Of a DNA stretch of 64,000 nt, positions 37,193 through 50,600 are shown piece by piece; within the stretch, counting starts at the first letter, position 1, and each line of letters begins with the position of its first letter. A program made the translations under genes and the position numbers. Where the stretch lies: contig NC_088322.1 in the NCBI RefSeq assembly GCF_910592395.1, positions 12,705,431-12,769,430 on the forward strand, read 5' to 3'. A model generated the notes under the pieces. That model saw only the letters and a program-made list of their open reading frames with translations, was not told the origin of the DNA and made no database searches. Source of the DNA: Lineus longissimus. Its lineage: Eukaryota; Nemertea; Pilidiophora; Heteronemertea; Lineidae.

Positions 37193-37396
37193 TCGTCTTC
37201 TGTAAAACCCTGTTAATCGACAATTGGGATCATGCTGACCGAATAATGACCCAGCAGTATTTTACTTAAAAGACCCCGTTTACCATCCTATGTTATAACT
37301 CTTGGTAGCGATATCATTATCATTACTATATCACAGCTGAACATCCCATCGAAAACTCGTTTAACCGTCCGTTTCTTCAGTTTGTCCTTCTTTTTA

Positions 37397-38795
37397 CTAT
37401 TTCTTAGACATCACCTCTTTTATGGTTTCCGTGGGGAATTCCCAGTCCCATTGCCACCTTGTTTTCGGTGTGGGATTTTCTGAATGCCTTCTTGCACTGA
37501 CCGTGGGATCTCCAGATTGCGTCCTCGCTTTGACCGTGTGATCTTCAGATTGAATTCTTGCTTGAGCCGCGTGATCTTTTGATTGCCTCCTAGCTTTGAC
37601 CGTAGGATCTTTAGATTGAATTCTTGCTTGAGCCGCGTGATCTTCTGATTGCCTCCTAGCTTTGACCGTGGGATCTTCAGATTGTCTCCTAGCTTTGACC
37701 GTGGGATCTTCAGATTGCCTTCTTCCTTTGACCGTGGGATCTTCAGATTGCCTCCTTGCTTTAGCCGCGTGATCTTCTGATTTCCGCCTCGCTTTGACCG
37801 TTGGGTTTTCCGTCTTTCCTTTGGCCGTGCATTTCTTGCCAATGCCACGTACCAACGACAAATGGAAGTCGTAGGGCCCTATCAAATACTCGGCGCATAG
37901 TTCCTCATCTGGCCGCTTTGGAAAGGAGGAGCCAGTGCGCTCTATCCTCAGTCGTAGCGCATTATCGTAGCGCACGACATCGGCGACCGTGGAATCTGAC
38001 ATCGCCTTGATGGTGCAAAAGGAAAGATGGCGGCAGTAGGCCAGACTGTCTGATTTCTCGTCTAAAATCATGTCCTCCAGAAGTGCCAAACCACATGAAA
38101 TGAAATCCTTATAATCCTGTTCTTTCTCGATCATGTCGTTCGTCCCGTTCGTTGAATTCGTTTCTGTAGTGCTTTTTTGCTCGTCCATGCAATCCTCTCC
38201 ATTTTTTATTTCAACCTCGTTAGATGGTCCTTCATCGTTGGTATGCCTCGGTGTACTCTGTTCACTCTCCAAGTCAGCGGTTGTCTTGCCTTTTGATTGC
38301 ACATGCGTCGATTCAATCTTCTGTTCCTGAGGTGCAGAACATCCTTGAATCGATGAACTCGACGTCGTGTTTTCTCTTTCCGACTCAGAGTTCGCCCGCT
38401 CTCTTTCTTCCTCAATAACCCGCATCACGTGATGGTGTCGTCCCTCTGAATCCCTGGAGGTGGCCCAGCTATCAGAATCGACAATAACAGATCCGCCATC
38501 TTGATGATCCTGTTCATTCAGCTCAGCAACAGTCTTGCGTACTAAGCTTTTCTGTGCAAGCAGCACGATATCCAACTTCTCCAAATCCGGTTCATCTATG
38601 CACTTAACGTCATCAATTGTTGTGTACCCATTCGCCGATAGCACATTTAGGGTCGAATCGCTAATGCGCTTTTCTTTTGCCAAATTCAAGAGTTCCATTG
38701 AAACTCTTGGCCTTTTAGCTGTTGGTCTTCTTTTCAGTTTTATTGATTTGTTCCTTCGTATGAAATAGAAAGGCGACTTCTTCTTCTTTTTGGCA
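37397..38795 (-). CDS. SAM-like domain protein with an 11-residue C-terminal repeat array
   Basis: One long exon open to the stop at 37397; the frame continues upstream to ATG 38848, but TTCTTTCCAATTTCAG ending at 38796 is a strong acceptor, so the true 5' exon may lie elsewhere. After a basic stretch (KRRPTAKRPRVS), residues from MELLNLAKEKRISDSTLN on look like a SAM-like helical domain (GYTTIDDV..DLEKLDIVLL). An acidic, Ser/Thr-rich linker follows. Next is a second conserved-looking block (VVRYDNALRLRIER, then DEELCAEYLIGP) that resembles Gag-like or retroelement-associated domains of invertebrates. The C-terminus has eleven 11-residue units of the type EDPTVKARRQS. Function unknown. A domesticated or decayed mobile-element protein is possible. 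Confidence 0.6.
37452..37812 (-). repeat. 33-bp coding minisatellite, 11 units
   Basis: The unit encodes (E/K)D(P/H)(T/A)(V/A)(K/Q)AR(R/I)QS. Two subtypes, DPTVKARRQS and DHAAQARIQS, alternate in the middle of the array, so part of it grew by two-unit steps. Most units contain R-R-x-S. Confidence 0.9.
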
Positions 38796-38848
38796 CTGAA
38801 ATTGGAAAGAATCCTGTAAATTAGAAGTGATATATTGCGATCGAGCAT

Positions 38849-41800
38849 TATGCGAAAACGTTTTGAGATTCTGAAAAGCGTTCATTCGCTGCTAAACCTA
38901 ACCTCTACGGGGTGCATATATATTCGTGTTGGCCGAAAATCTCGTCATACATTTTTCTAAGAGTGTATTTCTAAGAATGTGGGAATCTCCATGGCCCATA
39001 CCACAGAATGGTTTCGAAAGAGTTTCGCAACAGGAAAAGGCTAGCTCACACTATCATTTTCGACCATCACTCTGTGATTTTTGGTATCGGCAGTACACAT
39101 GATATTTCGCTGGTCCGGCACAATCCAGATTTTTTTAAGGTTTGAACCAGTTTGCTGACAGCATGATTCTCGTAGTGTACCTACCCTGCATTCGCCATCG
39201 GGATATTGTAATCAACGGGGTAAACGTGTTGTACTTCCTTCTGAGGTCGTAACTCCCCCTTTTCTGCCAAGCTCAACCTTTTCCCATCACCCTGCCTCTC
39301 TTCTAGCTGAGCGAATGACATAATTTAGATTTCAAAGTCCTGTAAGGAACTAAATATTAGCTAAACTGCGAAGGTAATTTGTTTCTCCTTCGAGTCCAAG
39401 GAATGAATTTGATTTTTCCGCAAGAGGCTTTTCCACGATAGAATGGCTCATTGTTACTGTTACTGGTCCACATTCAAAATATTTAGCTTCCAGTAAGGTT
39501 GTTTAGCCTTTACATTTGCTATTGTCTCATTGAATGTAGTACATCTGCCAGCTGAATAATTCGAAAACCGAGATTTACGACTTAGATGAAGCCTAGAACA
39601 CGTGTTTTATAGTCAAAATCCTAGTTGAGAGTGTTTTCGAACCGAAATCTGGCACCGGCAATATAGAAGGTATTGCACAGAATATTGTCTGTTGACAGCT
39701 GTTTCCAGATCGATCCCTTGATATTGGTTCCAATAGTATCAGAGATAAGAGGGCCTCCTTTCTGTTCAAACATCACACATGCCCACAAGAATATCGAACA
39801 CCTCACAATCGGTATCGACCATTTCAAGCCAATTAGATTAACGAGACATGAGAAAGTAGGTCGTCCTCCGTGCAACTCGAGGTTCGCAGTATATTTTCAT
39901 ACGACATTTTCATGATATATGATTACCACTGTTTGACAAATTTAATCATGACTGTGTACATAGTTGATATGCAGCCAGTATCATGCATAAACATGATGAC
40001 AATTCGAACTTTGATTTATAACAGTATTGCCCCGAAAGATATACATTCACATCAATATAGATTTTCACCCAACTCAAAATTTGCACTTAGCCCGCTACTG
40101 CTCCAAAGGTGCTTGTTTATAAAAAGACCGTTAGGGCCACTTACTAATACCAACAAGAGTTTATGTACACGTTTTATTATTATTATTTTTGATATTTGAT
40201 AATTTTGAACACAAAATATTTTCGACACAAAATGCATTGTTAAAAACACACAACACATAGAACGCATATTAGTAAGCAGATTACAGTACATTCAGCTATA
40301 CAGTTCAATAGTATTGGCGGTCGTCAAGTATACCCCCAGATACACACACACGTGTAACTCCTTCACTCAAACGAATGCGCTACATGTATACTGGTGCTAT
40401 ACGAGAGTGTTCTATTGTTTTCAGTCACAATTAACATTGGTTGGATTATTCTACTGGTTGAAACCACATTTCACAAGCAGATTATGATAATAAGGGATCA
40501 GTAATCTCCCTATTGGTCTGTGCACAGCTCTTACGCATTTGGAAAGCCTCATTGAATTTCTTTGCATTTGATTGACATTTTTTGTCTATTGTCACGTTAT
40601 GGTTTGGGTTTCATTCCCATTGGATGTGAAGTGACCCGTCCCGCCATACAACTCTGTATTTTGTCCACAGTCAACATTACCATACACTACTGACATAACA
40701 TGAACAAACAAAAATATCCATATTTTAAAGTGTGCGCTGGTAAATAAGATGACGTCTATCGAACAGTTCTACAATGTAACTTGGACCCAACAGGACAACA
40801 GTTTGGCCAAAAATTCATACGTGTTCCATTACGCGCTATTTAAACTACGAACTACAGATACAGAAATAATTATGAATATAATGTGGAGACCCGCCGGATT
40901 CTAAAGTACAGATACTGTATGTCGTCCGCATGTACCAGTGACCACCTGGGCCCGTTTGTAAGAAAGCATGTTGGCTCTTTTTATCATGCTGATATGTTTT
41001 CTCATGTACATCAATGCGCATGTAACAACATGTCAACATGATGCTTCCATCTTTTGCACCAACCCAAGCGGTTTTGTTGCCTCTCCATAACTGCTGAATT
41101 CAAAACGAGGCTTCGTAGGTGCATAGTGCATTACTATGTAAAGTGCGGTTCATTCTAAATCCAGATGTTTTAGAATATGAGCTAACATGCTTTCTAACAA
41201 CTGGGCCCTGGTCAAGTGATTGTTTTTGACACCGATATCACGCAAAATCTTGAGTGTTAATGGCTGAAATGAAATAGCTTTCCGATTCCTTTGGAATTAG
41301 AAGTAATACATGAAGGTCTTCATTTGAAGCTCTTTGATGATAGTACAAATTACGTCAACGCTATAATGCTCCTACCAAAATTTATAAAGACAAAAATATG
41401 CATCTCCAGAATAACCTCAGAAAAGGTAGATATTAATTATTCTGTCCGGTGAATCATTGTAGGCTTCACACCAGCACCTAGAAACAGGTACATGAATAGA
41501 AGAAAACAGGCTTTGTTGGCCAAAAATGTGTTGAAAACGCAGACTCTGCTAAACGGCTTTGTTAGTTTCCTCCGCTGACACGGCCGTGTATTTATGAAGC
41601 CACCATCATAAACGGTGATATTCACCAACTACTATAAGAAAGAGTCTAAACGAAGTACCTTTTGACACACCCTGTACAGAGCACACAAGTCATCTTTCAG
41701 TTAGGAATTGAGAGGAAACACTACTATGCTATACTTTCCATCTCTTTGCACTTTACGCCCTCTTCTGGCAAAGATCTTAACAACGACCTTGCTTCCTTCG

Positions 41801-42362
41801 TATGGCCGCCGTCGTATGGCGCCACTCGTCTCTGCGGCTCCAGGCTCAATCTTGCGCCAGATTTTCGGCGCTCTTGGTCTTCCGTCACCGACACGTCCGT
41901 CACGACTGTTGTCGAATACCGTGTAGTTCCACCAAATAGGCCAAGGGGGCGCTTCATGCACGGACAACAGCAGCAGAGCCTCTGCATGACCCAATCGCAG
42001 GCCGCGATTCGTCTGAAGAAAAAAAATCATAAAGTAGAGAGGTATAGATGTATGCGCTACAACAAAAGGTAATGAATTGACCCTGGAATTCTTGAAGGGA
42101 AAGTATGCAGAATATTATGACCGCAAAAAAAGCCCAGGGAAGCTGCCATGCATTTTGCACGCGGAGGACACTTGTCCGCACATTCTGCCTTCTGCATCCA
42201 AACCAAAGTGCAATGATTTATAGACGCGGTCAAAGTGTCTATAAATCTCGCTCGCGCTATGCTTAGGCTCGCCATATTAAGAGAAAATAAATAACCTCGA
42301 TCAATGACGAGGAAAATAAAGATATCGAGTGATACATCTCATTTTGGTTTCAAAAGCTCTCG
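38849..42362. other. Intergenic; one MITE
   Basis: Overlapping open frames on both strands at 41662-42072 show no domain and are GC-biased chance frames. No RNA gene was seen. Confidence 0.45.
40939..41214. mobile_element. MITE with about 35-bp inverted ends
   Basis: Left CCTGGGCCCGTTTGTAAGAA then AGCATGTTGGCT; right, reverse-complemented, CCAGGGCCCAGTTGTTAGAA then AGCATGTTAGCT. Both ends extend outward into TGACCA/TTGACCA. About 275 bp, non-coding. Confidence 0.75.
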
Positions 42363-45300
42363 CTAGGGGAAGATAGCTGCGGCATTGGGCGCCATTCTCA
42401 CTACCAGATTTCGGTTGTGCCCTGCAGGAGTGATGATGACGATGATGCTATATTCCTGTTTTGAAGGCCTTCGTCGCTGGGGTCTATTAAAATGGCAGCA
42501 AATACCGGCACTCTCTTCCCCTAGCGACAGTTCCGGGAAACAAAATGGACATATCTTACATGTAAATTTACTTCTTCCTCGACTAGAGACGGCGTAGCGA
42601 GCACGCAGCGCATCTAACCTGAGATTTCTACATATCCTAGTACTGAATATGCCGTAGATGATGGGGTTGGCGGCACTGTTCAATGGCGCCAGACTATTTA
42701 TGAAGACTACCGTTGCCGCTTTCTTGGAGCTCTGGGCAATATGGCCGAAAACGTCCAAGAGGTCGAAGAGAAAATATGGCGTCCAACAGATGATGAAGAC
42801 TGCAAAATAAAGATTCCATATCATCCTAATGATATTTGTGTCAACTCTCATGATGTCACTTGAACCTGGGAGGAATAATGATAGCCACAATGCAATTTAC
42901 TCGAGTATACAGGGGTTACGAACCACTTTAATGTTTTAGGCAAATGGCTTCTGTGGGAGCTATAATCTGAACACTGTTGAATAGTAAAAGACACCATCAT
43001 CAAACACGTCCAGACGTGTACAAAATACGAATGTTTTATGTAAGTTTGGCCCCTTGACTAAATCGCCCCAAATTTCAACACGAACGTTTGCGGCTGCTTA
43101 GACGGCTGTTGCCGGCTTTGCTTGAAGTCGAGTTGAGGGGATTCAGTGCAGACTAAGGTGCCCCTGGAAACAATAATCTGCTCTCGAGTCCAATAATGAA
43201 TGATTGCGCACAGTATAGATTGAAACCGTACAAGGCCAGATGATGTTTTGTATCCTCGGACACCTTACCAAGATTTCAATCTTCGGACACCTTACCTTAA
43301 GGACAGAACATCATTCTCATACCGGCCTAGCATGTTTTACATATTTTGACAGGTTTTACCTACCTATGACGATTACTAAAGTCATTTTGATTGTTCGTAT
43401 TTTAGCTTGCGGTATGACTCCGCGGGAACTGGATCTGTCCGAGCTCCGACATGTGTCATTGTCACAGTCGTCAAGGATTGTGCCTGGAATAAGACATTGA
43501 AGTCATGCTGTTGATGATTTGGATATAAAATCGCTATTGTGTTCTATACCTGACGAGAGAGATATTTTTAACTGTACCTATTACCTGTTGCACTGGAGGA
43601 CACAAAAGGCCAGCAGATGACATGAACTGCATTTTGATCGGAAAGCCTGCACGATAGTTCCGCCATGGCGGCAGTTTAAAATATGAGCTTGTCACTTCCA
43701 GCAATACCCCCCATCGCAATTTGCCACGGAAAGTGTACGACTGGCCTGTGGATGGAAACACAAACCAGCAAACAAGAACTGATTATTGCTAGGAAATGTC
43801 GTTCAGATTATCGACTACAACATTCATATTGCATGGTCCATATGGGCTTAGAGAGCTGGTTACTCTAAGATATGGCAGACATTTCGTCGTATGGGCGCTG
43901 AACGGAAGATTCGATTTCATATTTAAAAATAACTTTTGAGTGGAGAGCAATAACCAATATTGGGTGACTGAAATGTAAGCAGAAGGCAACCGGAGACCCT
44001 GGAGGAAACCAAGGCTGCAGTAGAAACTCCTCTCGCTATCACAGTCATGAGTGTACCAGGAATGACCGGGAATCGCACACCTGGGACATCAGTGCTGAAA
44101 GGCGCTATGTTTCCACTGCGCCAACCCGACAGCCCAGTGGATTTCATTTCTTATGCATGAATCTCCCACGTTATTTATCTTGCAAGGATAATCCTCGCCT
44201 CTGATATTCTCTCTCGAGTTATTGACGATCCTGAGAACCGCACAGCAAGCTTGACTTTGATCCCGTCTAGAAAGACGAGACCGTTCATCCAAGGGAAAGG
44301 GCATTTGATCATTTCCCAATAGTATAGTTAGTGATATACCGAGGCTTGAGTCTGTTTCACATACTATAAACAAAACATTCGGTATGAGAGCCGTTTATAG
44401 CGGAATACAGGCAGTTGCTAGCAGTTCAAATTGGTGGACTTTATGTGACTATTACGCATTGCTAGGGAATTCTGTTTGATTCAGCAATGGTTTCAATGTA
44501 CTGAGAGATAGGAGAGTCCCCTATCGGTGACTACCTGGCCTCTGCCTAAAGTCTCCCTTTAAGCATATATCCTTGTTTGTGTTTCAGATTTCAAGTCAAA
44601 AGTGTCCGTGTCCGAATCACCTTGCCTATTATACATTGAAGGCTCCCGATGCAGCCCGATTTCGTCATCATATTTTTCTTTCTCTTAAGAGGAAGGGGAG
44701 AAGGGGTTATGGGAAAGAGGAGACAAATAACACTGCGTCCGGATTGTAACCTGTAATGTCATTGAAGTAAACTTGACTTACCGTTGGTTTTTGATTTCTT
44801 CGATTTCTTTTTTGGCAAGAGGTCTCGTGATTTTACCCATACGATGAATATGATGATGCCATAACATACGGCGATGATGATGGCAGGAATTATAAACAAG
44901 GATATGGCTATTAGCGTTATATACACCTGAAAAAGAGAGAAAGTTGGAAAGTTTCATCAACGGTTTTTGGTGGTTGTTTCCATGAAAATGACACAAGGCA
45001 CTGCCGTGCCGACGCAAGACTGAGAAAACCTTCTGTAGAATAAGGTCTAGTTAAGGTCAATTTTGCCTTCCAGAATTGGTTAATTGCTGTCTTTAATGCA
45101 TTATTGTCTTCGCTAATGATCTTTTTGTTTGATTGAAACCCTGTGTAAACAAACGCTTAGTGCCGAAACGGTCAAACCCATTACAAATAAAAGATTAACA
45201 AAAAAATACTCACCTGCCAGTGCCACGTTTCTGTCATGAATATCCAACAGTTTTTAAATCCGTCTGGCATGATTTCATACTTATTTAGGACAATCATTGG

Positions 45301-47661
45301 TGTTGAAAATAGAAAGGAGAGACCCCAAGCTGTCCCAACTAACACTTTGGCACGGGTACCTGGAAATGCAAAACGTTTGTATGAAATGCTTTCGTTCAAA
45401 AGTTCAACTTGAATTTCAAAATTTTGTGTTGAAACAATCATACTCACTATAAATTTCAACAATGCCGTAGTAGACTGATACTATAACTGCCAAGTATCAG
45501 CGAATGTTAGCGTCTAATAATTGTACAGAGGCATTGTTTATTCCTATTTTACCTAAGCCACAAGAAAAGAGTAAGTAAGATTTTATTTCTGATTTGTTTA
45601 TACTTGTTGGTGTACGAAACAGTCCCACTCTTCGTCACCGTCAAACGTATTGTATTATAGTTAACTTCAATTTGTCTTGAATATGAACAAGGCAAACGAA
45701 ATTTAAAAAAACCTGATTCTGAACAAGGTCAGCCTGTGGCAGTCAAAGAATACGCTTTCAAACGAGATCTAAAACAAACAAATTTCGTTTGCTGTTCTTC
45801 ATGGATACAGTTTTTGAGAGACCTGTTTATACGTACCACTCCCTGTAAAGCTAAGCGGCCGCGCAATGGCGTCGAGTCGGTCAATACTGAGAGCAACTAG
45901 GGCGTACGTCGCGGCAGTTTGGGTCACACCCTGAAAAGAGACAACGAAGTTAATATTGCAAGCTTAACATTCATTTGGAGCAATCCTTGGGTGACTTTTT
46001 CTTCATGAACGCGTTAGCTCAGGACAAGATTGGGTTCAATTAGCAAGTTCTAGACTTTGAGCGGTACTCTGATCTAGAATGGTGAATAATTAACCATATC
46101 TGTTCAAGTGCACTGTCATTAGACGACGATTTATCACGCCGCATCACAGTATCTCAACCAAGCATGAAAGTCGAATGATATCGCGCAACGATTCTTTACA
46201 AGTTAGCGCATTTTAAGTCATTTCAATCGCGTGAACGCTGATTTCATGAATATTAGATACATCTATCGATCTCACCAGTTAGGGGTGATAAATCGTGCGA
46301 GAAGTTTCTTGATATTTATGCATATTTGGCCGGCCCATTACGTATGATTTACGTGAGCGAACTTTTCCGAAGATCAAGCGCACTTTTGTTCGGCGTACAA
46401 AGAAAAAATTGTTTCAACCTGACCCCATGGAAATTCTACTTAGCCTGTTTTTTTTTTATAAATGCGGGAATAATCGTGAACTAGTTACACCAGACTTCTC
46501 AGGTTGATCAATACCTTCTTGTGTTAACTTGAATTAACGCAGGACCGTTTCTCCCGTATAAATTGGCTCATCAACAACACAGGAAACAAGACAGGAAAGA
46601 TGTAAATCTTATGTCAAAAACCCGCATCATTTTTACCAAGCATAGATTTTTGTTTTCACGAATGATGGAGGACTAATTAGTTTAGTTCTGATCATAGACG
46701 ATGATCAGAGCAACACGAAGGAATGACCAGCCCCGCGACCCCAGCGCAATTTAAGACATGCCATTCCCTTGTAGAATGGATGTACCACTAATAGGACACG
46801 CAATCTAGTCTTCTGTTGACAAAATGCCAGTGACCGTCGATCATGTCGTGTTGTAAGTATCGGCTTTCTATGCAATGGTAATGAAAATGTAAAATGACTT
46901 TCCTTTCTGAGTGGTCTAGCTTTGTCGTCTATCCGGAAATGAATTCATGTATTTGTACAAGGATAGCTGGGCACAAGCGGCGTTTTTTCCCGTTAACAAT
47001 TGCTAGCAATATCTTCGTAGCATAAAATTTGAAAACATTGCAAGAAAACATGTATTCACACCTGTAAGAATCTAAATATTTTACATCCCGCTTGTCCAGC
47101 GTACCAGTTTACTGTGATTTTCCATATCGTGTCTGTGAGGACATTGAAGAAGGCATTGGAAAGATCTGAAAGCAATAAAGCACAAGAATAAGTGTACAAC
47201 AAAAGTAACTGTGTTGTTGTTTGGTACTTTTATAAACCATAAATTGCATATCACATGATGCATTTAGACCAGAAAATCTATCGGATGGGCAACATTGTAA
47301 AACACCGCAATTTTCACTTATGTTAAGACTTGTCGTCATTAAATTTAATGCAATGGGTCGACACGTAGACCTACTAGTTTTTTCTCTGTGGGTGTATGTC
47401 GCCCGCTATTTAAAAGACGTCATGTGTATCTGGAATTCCTTATGTGAATATATAGGACTGCTGGTAAGTCGGGTCGGCTTAAAGGAACCACTCGCTCCAA
47501 TTACCAAAAAATAGAAACATACCTGCTATGCAAAGGTTCATGATGAAAAAGTTCATGCGAGATCGTCTACCACTCTTTGACACGCCGATGGCCACCAGGA
47601 CAGCTAGGTTTCCAATTACAATAAATTTGAAGAGGATGAAGAGGAATACCACCTGCGCCGT
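42363..47661 (-). CDS. Class A neuropeptide GPCR, CCAP-receptor/NPS-receptor-like (5' partial)
   Basis: Six exons joined in frame: 47661-47523, 47165-47062, 45930-45837, 45359-45214, 44926-44782, 42865-42363; 376 residues from TM1 to the stop. TM1: FKFIVIGNLAVLVAIG. The TM2-TM3 exon carries FFNVLTDTIWKITVNWYAGQ and the TM3 cysteine (AGC). TM3 ends in SIDRLDAIARPLSFTG. TM4: VLVGTAWGLSFLFSTP. TM5 is in the exon at 44926. TM6: CWTPYFLFDLLDVFG. TM7: SLAPLNSAANPIIYGIFS. These are hallmarks of the crustacean-cardioactive-peptide / neuropeptide S receptor group (vasopressin-receptor relatives). The DRY motif is DRL. The long C-terminal tail has cysteines suited to palmitoylation. The N-terminal extracellular exon was not found upstream of 47661. 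Exon phases agree at every junction; the ligand is inferred only. Confidence 0.88.
43965..44135 (-). mobile_element. tRNA-derived SINE in an intron of the CCAP/NPS-type receptor
   Basis: On the minus strand it starts GGTTGGCGCAGTGG (A-box-like) and has GTGTGCGATTCCC (B-box-like) about 45 bp later. The body contains TTTCCTCCAGGGTCTCCGGT, the same central motif as at 20765-20905. Confidence 0.65.
44430..44562. mobile_element. Third, shortened copy of the TTAA-flanked MITE family
   Basis: The right end CTCCCTTTAA and the internal block GAGAGTCCCCTATCGGTGAC match 10061-10285. It lies in the intron between the last two receptor exons. Confidence 0.55.
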
Positions 47662-50600
47662 CTACAGGGAGAAAAAGAAAATAAATTAAAAAATAGGATT
47701 TCAATAACGTAAAATGTCATGCAGAAATTATTACTAGACAGAATTCACGTTTACACGAGCTGATACCAGACAACTGAGTATTCCAGTTTTGTCGCCAGAT
47801 AGCATTACGTCAAGGTCTGCAGGGATAAGAATAACGTCGTTGAGGTGTTCGAAATTGTTATTAGGTATAAGGAACGACAAAGCCGAGGTCTGACCGACAA
47901 GGCACGAGGTCTGACCTACGACGTCATTGACCGCATGCTCAAACTTCGAGCTTCCCTAATTTCATAAAGTAACCATTCCTTTTCATGTCACAGATTGGGC
48001 TGCTGCACGGGTACTCCCCATTTTGCCTTTTGGGCCAGGTTCTTTATTAATTCTCTGAGAAATTCCCGTTTGGATTGATCTATTTCATGTAATGTGGTTA
48101 CCCGCAATAAGCGGAAGAATAACATCACGAGTGTCGTGTCCTCGGAGACCATGTTCCGCCAGTAAATTACTTCCCGCGAATCACGCCGTCGCAATCGCAA
48201 AAATTAATCTTGTTTTTATTTATTGCTTTACTAATGAACAGGTGGTGTAATTAACAAATCCAATACCTTTCACTTATCGTGCCGTGGATATCAATCAAAG
48301 TGATGATCCACAGACAACGAATCGCCCAGGGGAGGGGATGGGTGAAGCAGCAGCGTATGACTAAGTAAAACAAGGAACGAGAAAACGCGAAACGGCGTTG
48401 TCTGGCCTGCAGACACCACATTTAATGGCTTCATATTTAGATTGCGCCACTAAAAGTTTAAAGAGCTGTCTCGCAGGGCCGATGGGTGTTTGTAAAAAAA
48501 CCCAAGAAACATAAAACATGAAACATACATATGTACAACCGAAACCAGATTAGCGAATTCTGGGCTGAAGTAACTACACTTGAAAGCTTCCCTAGTGAAG
48601 TTTGTTAGGAGGGTCAGGAATACCTATTACGCGGAGCCAACAGGCTGCCAAATATATCACTTATTCTTATTTAAACTCTCGTGTGCAAGAATGACGATAG
48701 AGAAAATCGTTTTTCGCATCTACAAACCAGAAATCGCTCTTTTTGTTTTATTCGACCACCACCCAACTGTTGACAATGGCACAAGTCTGTCGGCCATCTG
48801 GTCAATTTCAATCGGGCAGGGAACTAACTCAACAACTCAGGTGATATCTCGGGAGCAGAATGCGCACCGTGGACAATAGTACACTTGTTATATTGCAGGA
48901 TAGAAGAGTTATATCATATCAAATTCTTTGTTATTTATGGTGGCCAATTCAAATTGACCAAGAAAAATGTCCAAACAAATTAAGGTTACAAATCGGCCGC
49001 ATTCTTAGTTCTTAATCCTACCAAAGTAACAAATTATACATTGCCAATGGACTCACCCATCTTGTAACATTGGCCACAATAAGTAAAAAAAACTTCAGCC
49101 GCGAAAATTTAGTGGGCACACCTACCCACAGACTCGGAGCCAATTAATTCCCCTCAAAATTTCTTGATGGTGATTAGGATATTACGGACTGATTTTGACC
49201 GATTTTGACATAAACTGCATAATTTGCTAATGTCACAAGTTGGTGCTTGCGGAAAAAAATGGACCTCCAACCTAGACACTGAATATTTTAGGCGGGTCAG
49301 GACTTCCTACCGGCGTTGGACATACCTGGGCGTGTACATGTATGTGGATTCTGGATGAGGCCTCCCCTTGTGAGGCCTCGATATGTTGCATGTGCACATG
49401 CGTCATGCACTGGCAGGGGCTCTACGCAAGTTGATATTTGGCGGTTTGAGAACGTTTCGTGACGGAGAGAGGATTTCGTGGATTTTATAGCAAGGAACTG
49501 ATGTGAAAGGGGGTTCTATGGGCAATAATTCTGTAAGTAAAGTGCTGTTCAGTATTCTCACACTTGCGCTATCGATTTTAGGTTAACTTAATCGGATTTT
49601 GACGGCCTTTCTGTTTTTATATGTATCTAGGCCTACTCATCTAGTAGGCCTACTCGATACGCGCCCAAAATGATGCTAGATGTTTCTTGCCCATGTGCAC
49701 GTGCTGATATATTTAACTAACATACAGATATGGTGCTTTGCTGTGTGAGATCTACGATTAAAAGTTTGTAAGTTTTCGGCCAAATCTATCGTTCCTCCGA
49801 CAAGAAAACTGCTTTCTTTTTTCAAGCTCTCTTAGGTAAAAACTTTAGATAGCCCCTATGTTCTGTTGAATAATTTTGTTCTCCTCGCCCTAGAGTTTTA
49901 TCAGACACAACATATGCCTAGACCTGATCCTCATAGTTGTTTGCCATGTCATATATCAGGGTGTATACCCGGAGACTTTATTTTTAGCTTTCAATTTTAG
50001 TTCACTAAATGATACACTAAATAGGCCTACATCATTTCTCCAGTAGGATTCATAGTGCTGCTTCAGTGTGTGTGACTGTCCATCCTGCTGAGGGTGGGGG
50101 GAACTCTCTTAGAAAGGGGTATGTATGTTCATGTTCCCTGAAAAAAGAATGGGGTGTGGATTGAAGCTGTGCACTCCCAGTGCTTTCCATGGAGATTTGA
50201 TAAAAATCCATCAAACACTTTTGTGCTTACCCCTTCTTTGGGAGTGCCTCGCTCTCCTCCCTGGGCTGACATCTATTACATGTAATGCATCAGGACAGAA
50301 ACCCATACTTTCTTAACTCCCTTGTTACTCTTTGTTTTGCAGTCCTTACCTACCCGCATTACGAACTGATGAACTGGGAACTAGGACCGCAGTGTGAAAG
50401 CTTCGACAGAAAGTGTTTATTATTCGGGAATCAAGGAACGCTCATGTCTCAAGATAGAAATGGTATGGTCTCCTCTAGACCCTTCAAACTGCTTCATTTC
50501 GAACTAGGAGAAGGAAAGTGGATTTAAGGTAAAGTGAGAGATTGTGTTCACTGAAGTCATAGTGGATTTGAGGTAAGTGAGCTTTGTATTTCTGTTGAGA

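Noticed and set aside
37420-37848. Second basic repetitive protein on the minus strand
   Set aside because: It is a shadow frame of the 33-bp coding minisatellite in the SAM-like gene.
41662-42072. Several overlapping ORFs on both strands
   Set aside because: Open in four frames at once, locally GC-rich, no domain or splice signal; most likely chance or an old repeat.
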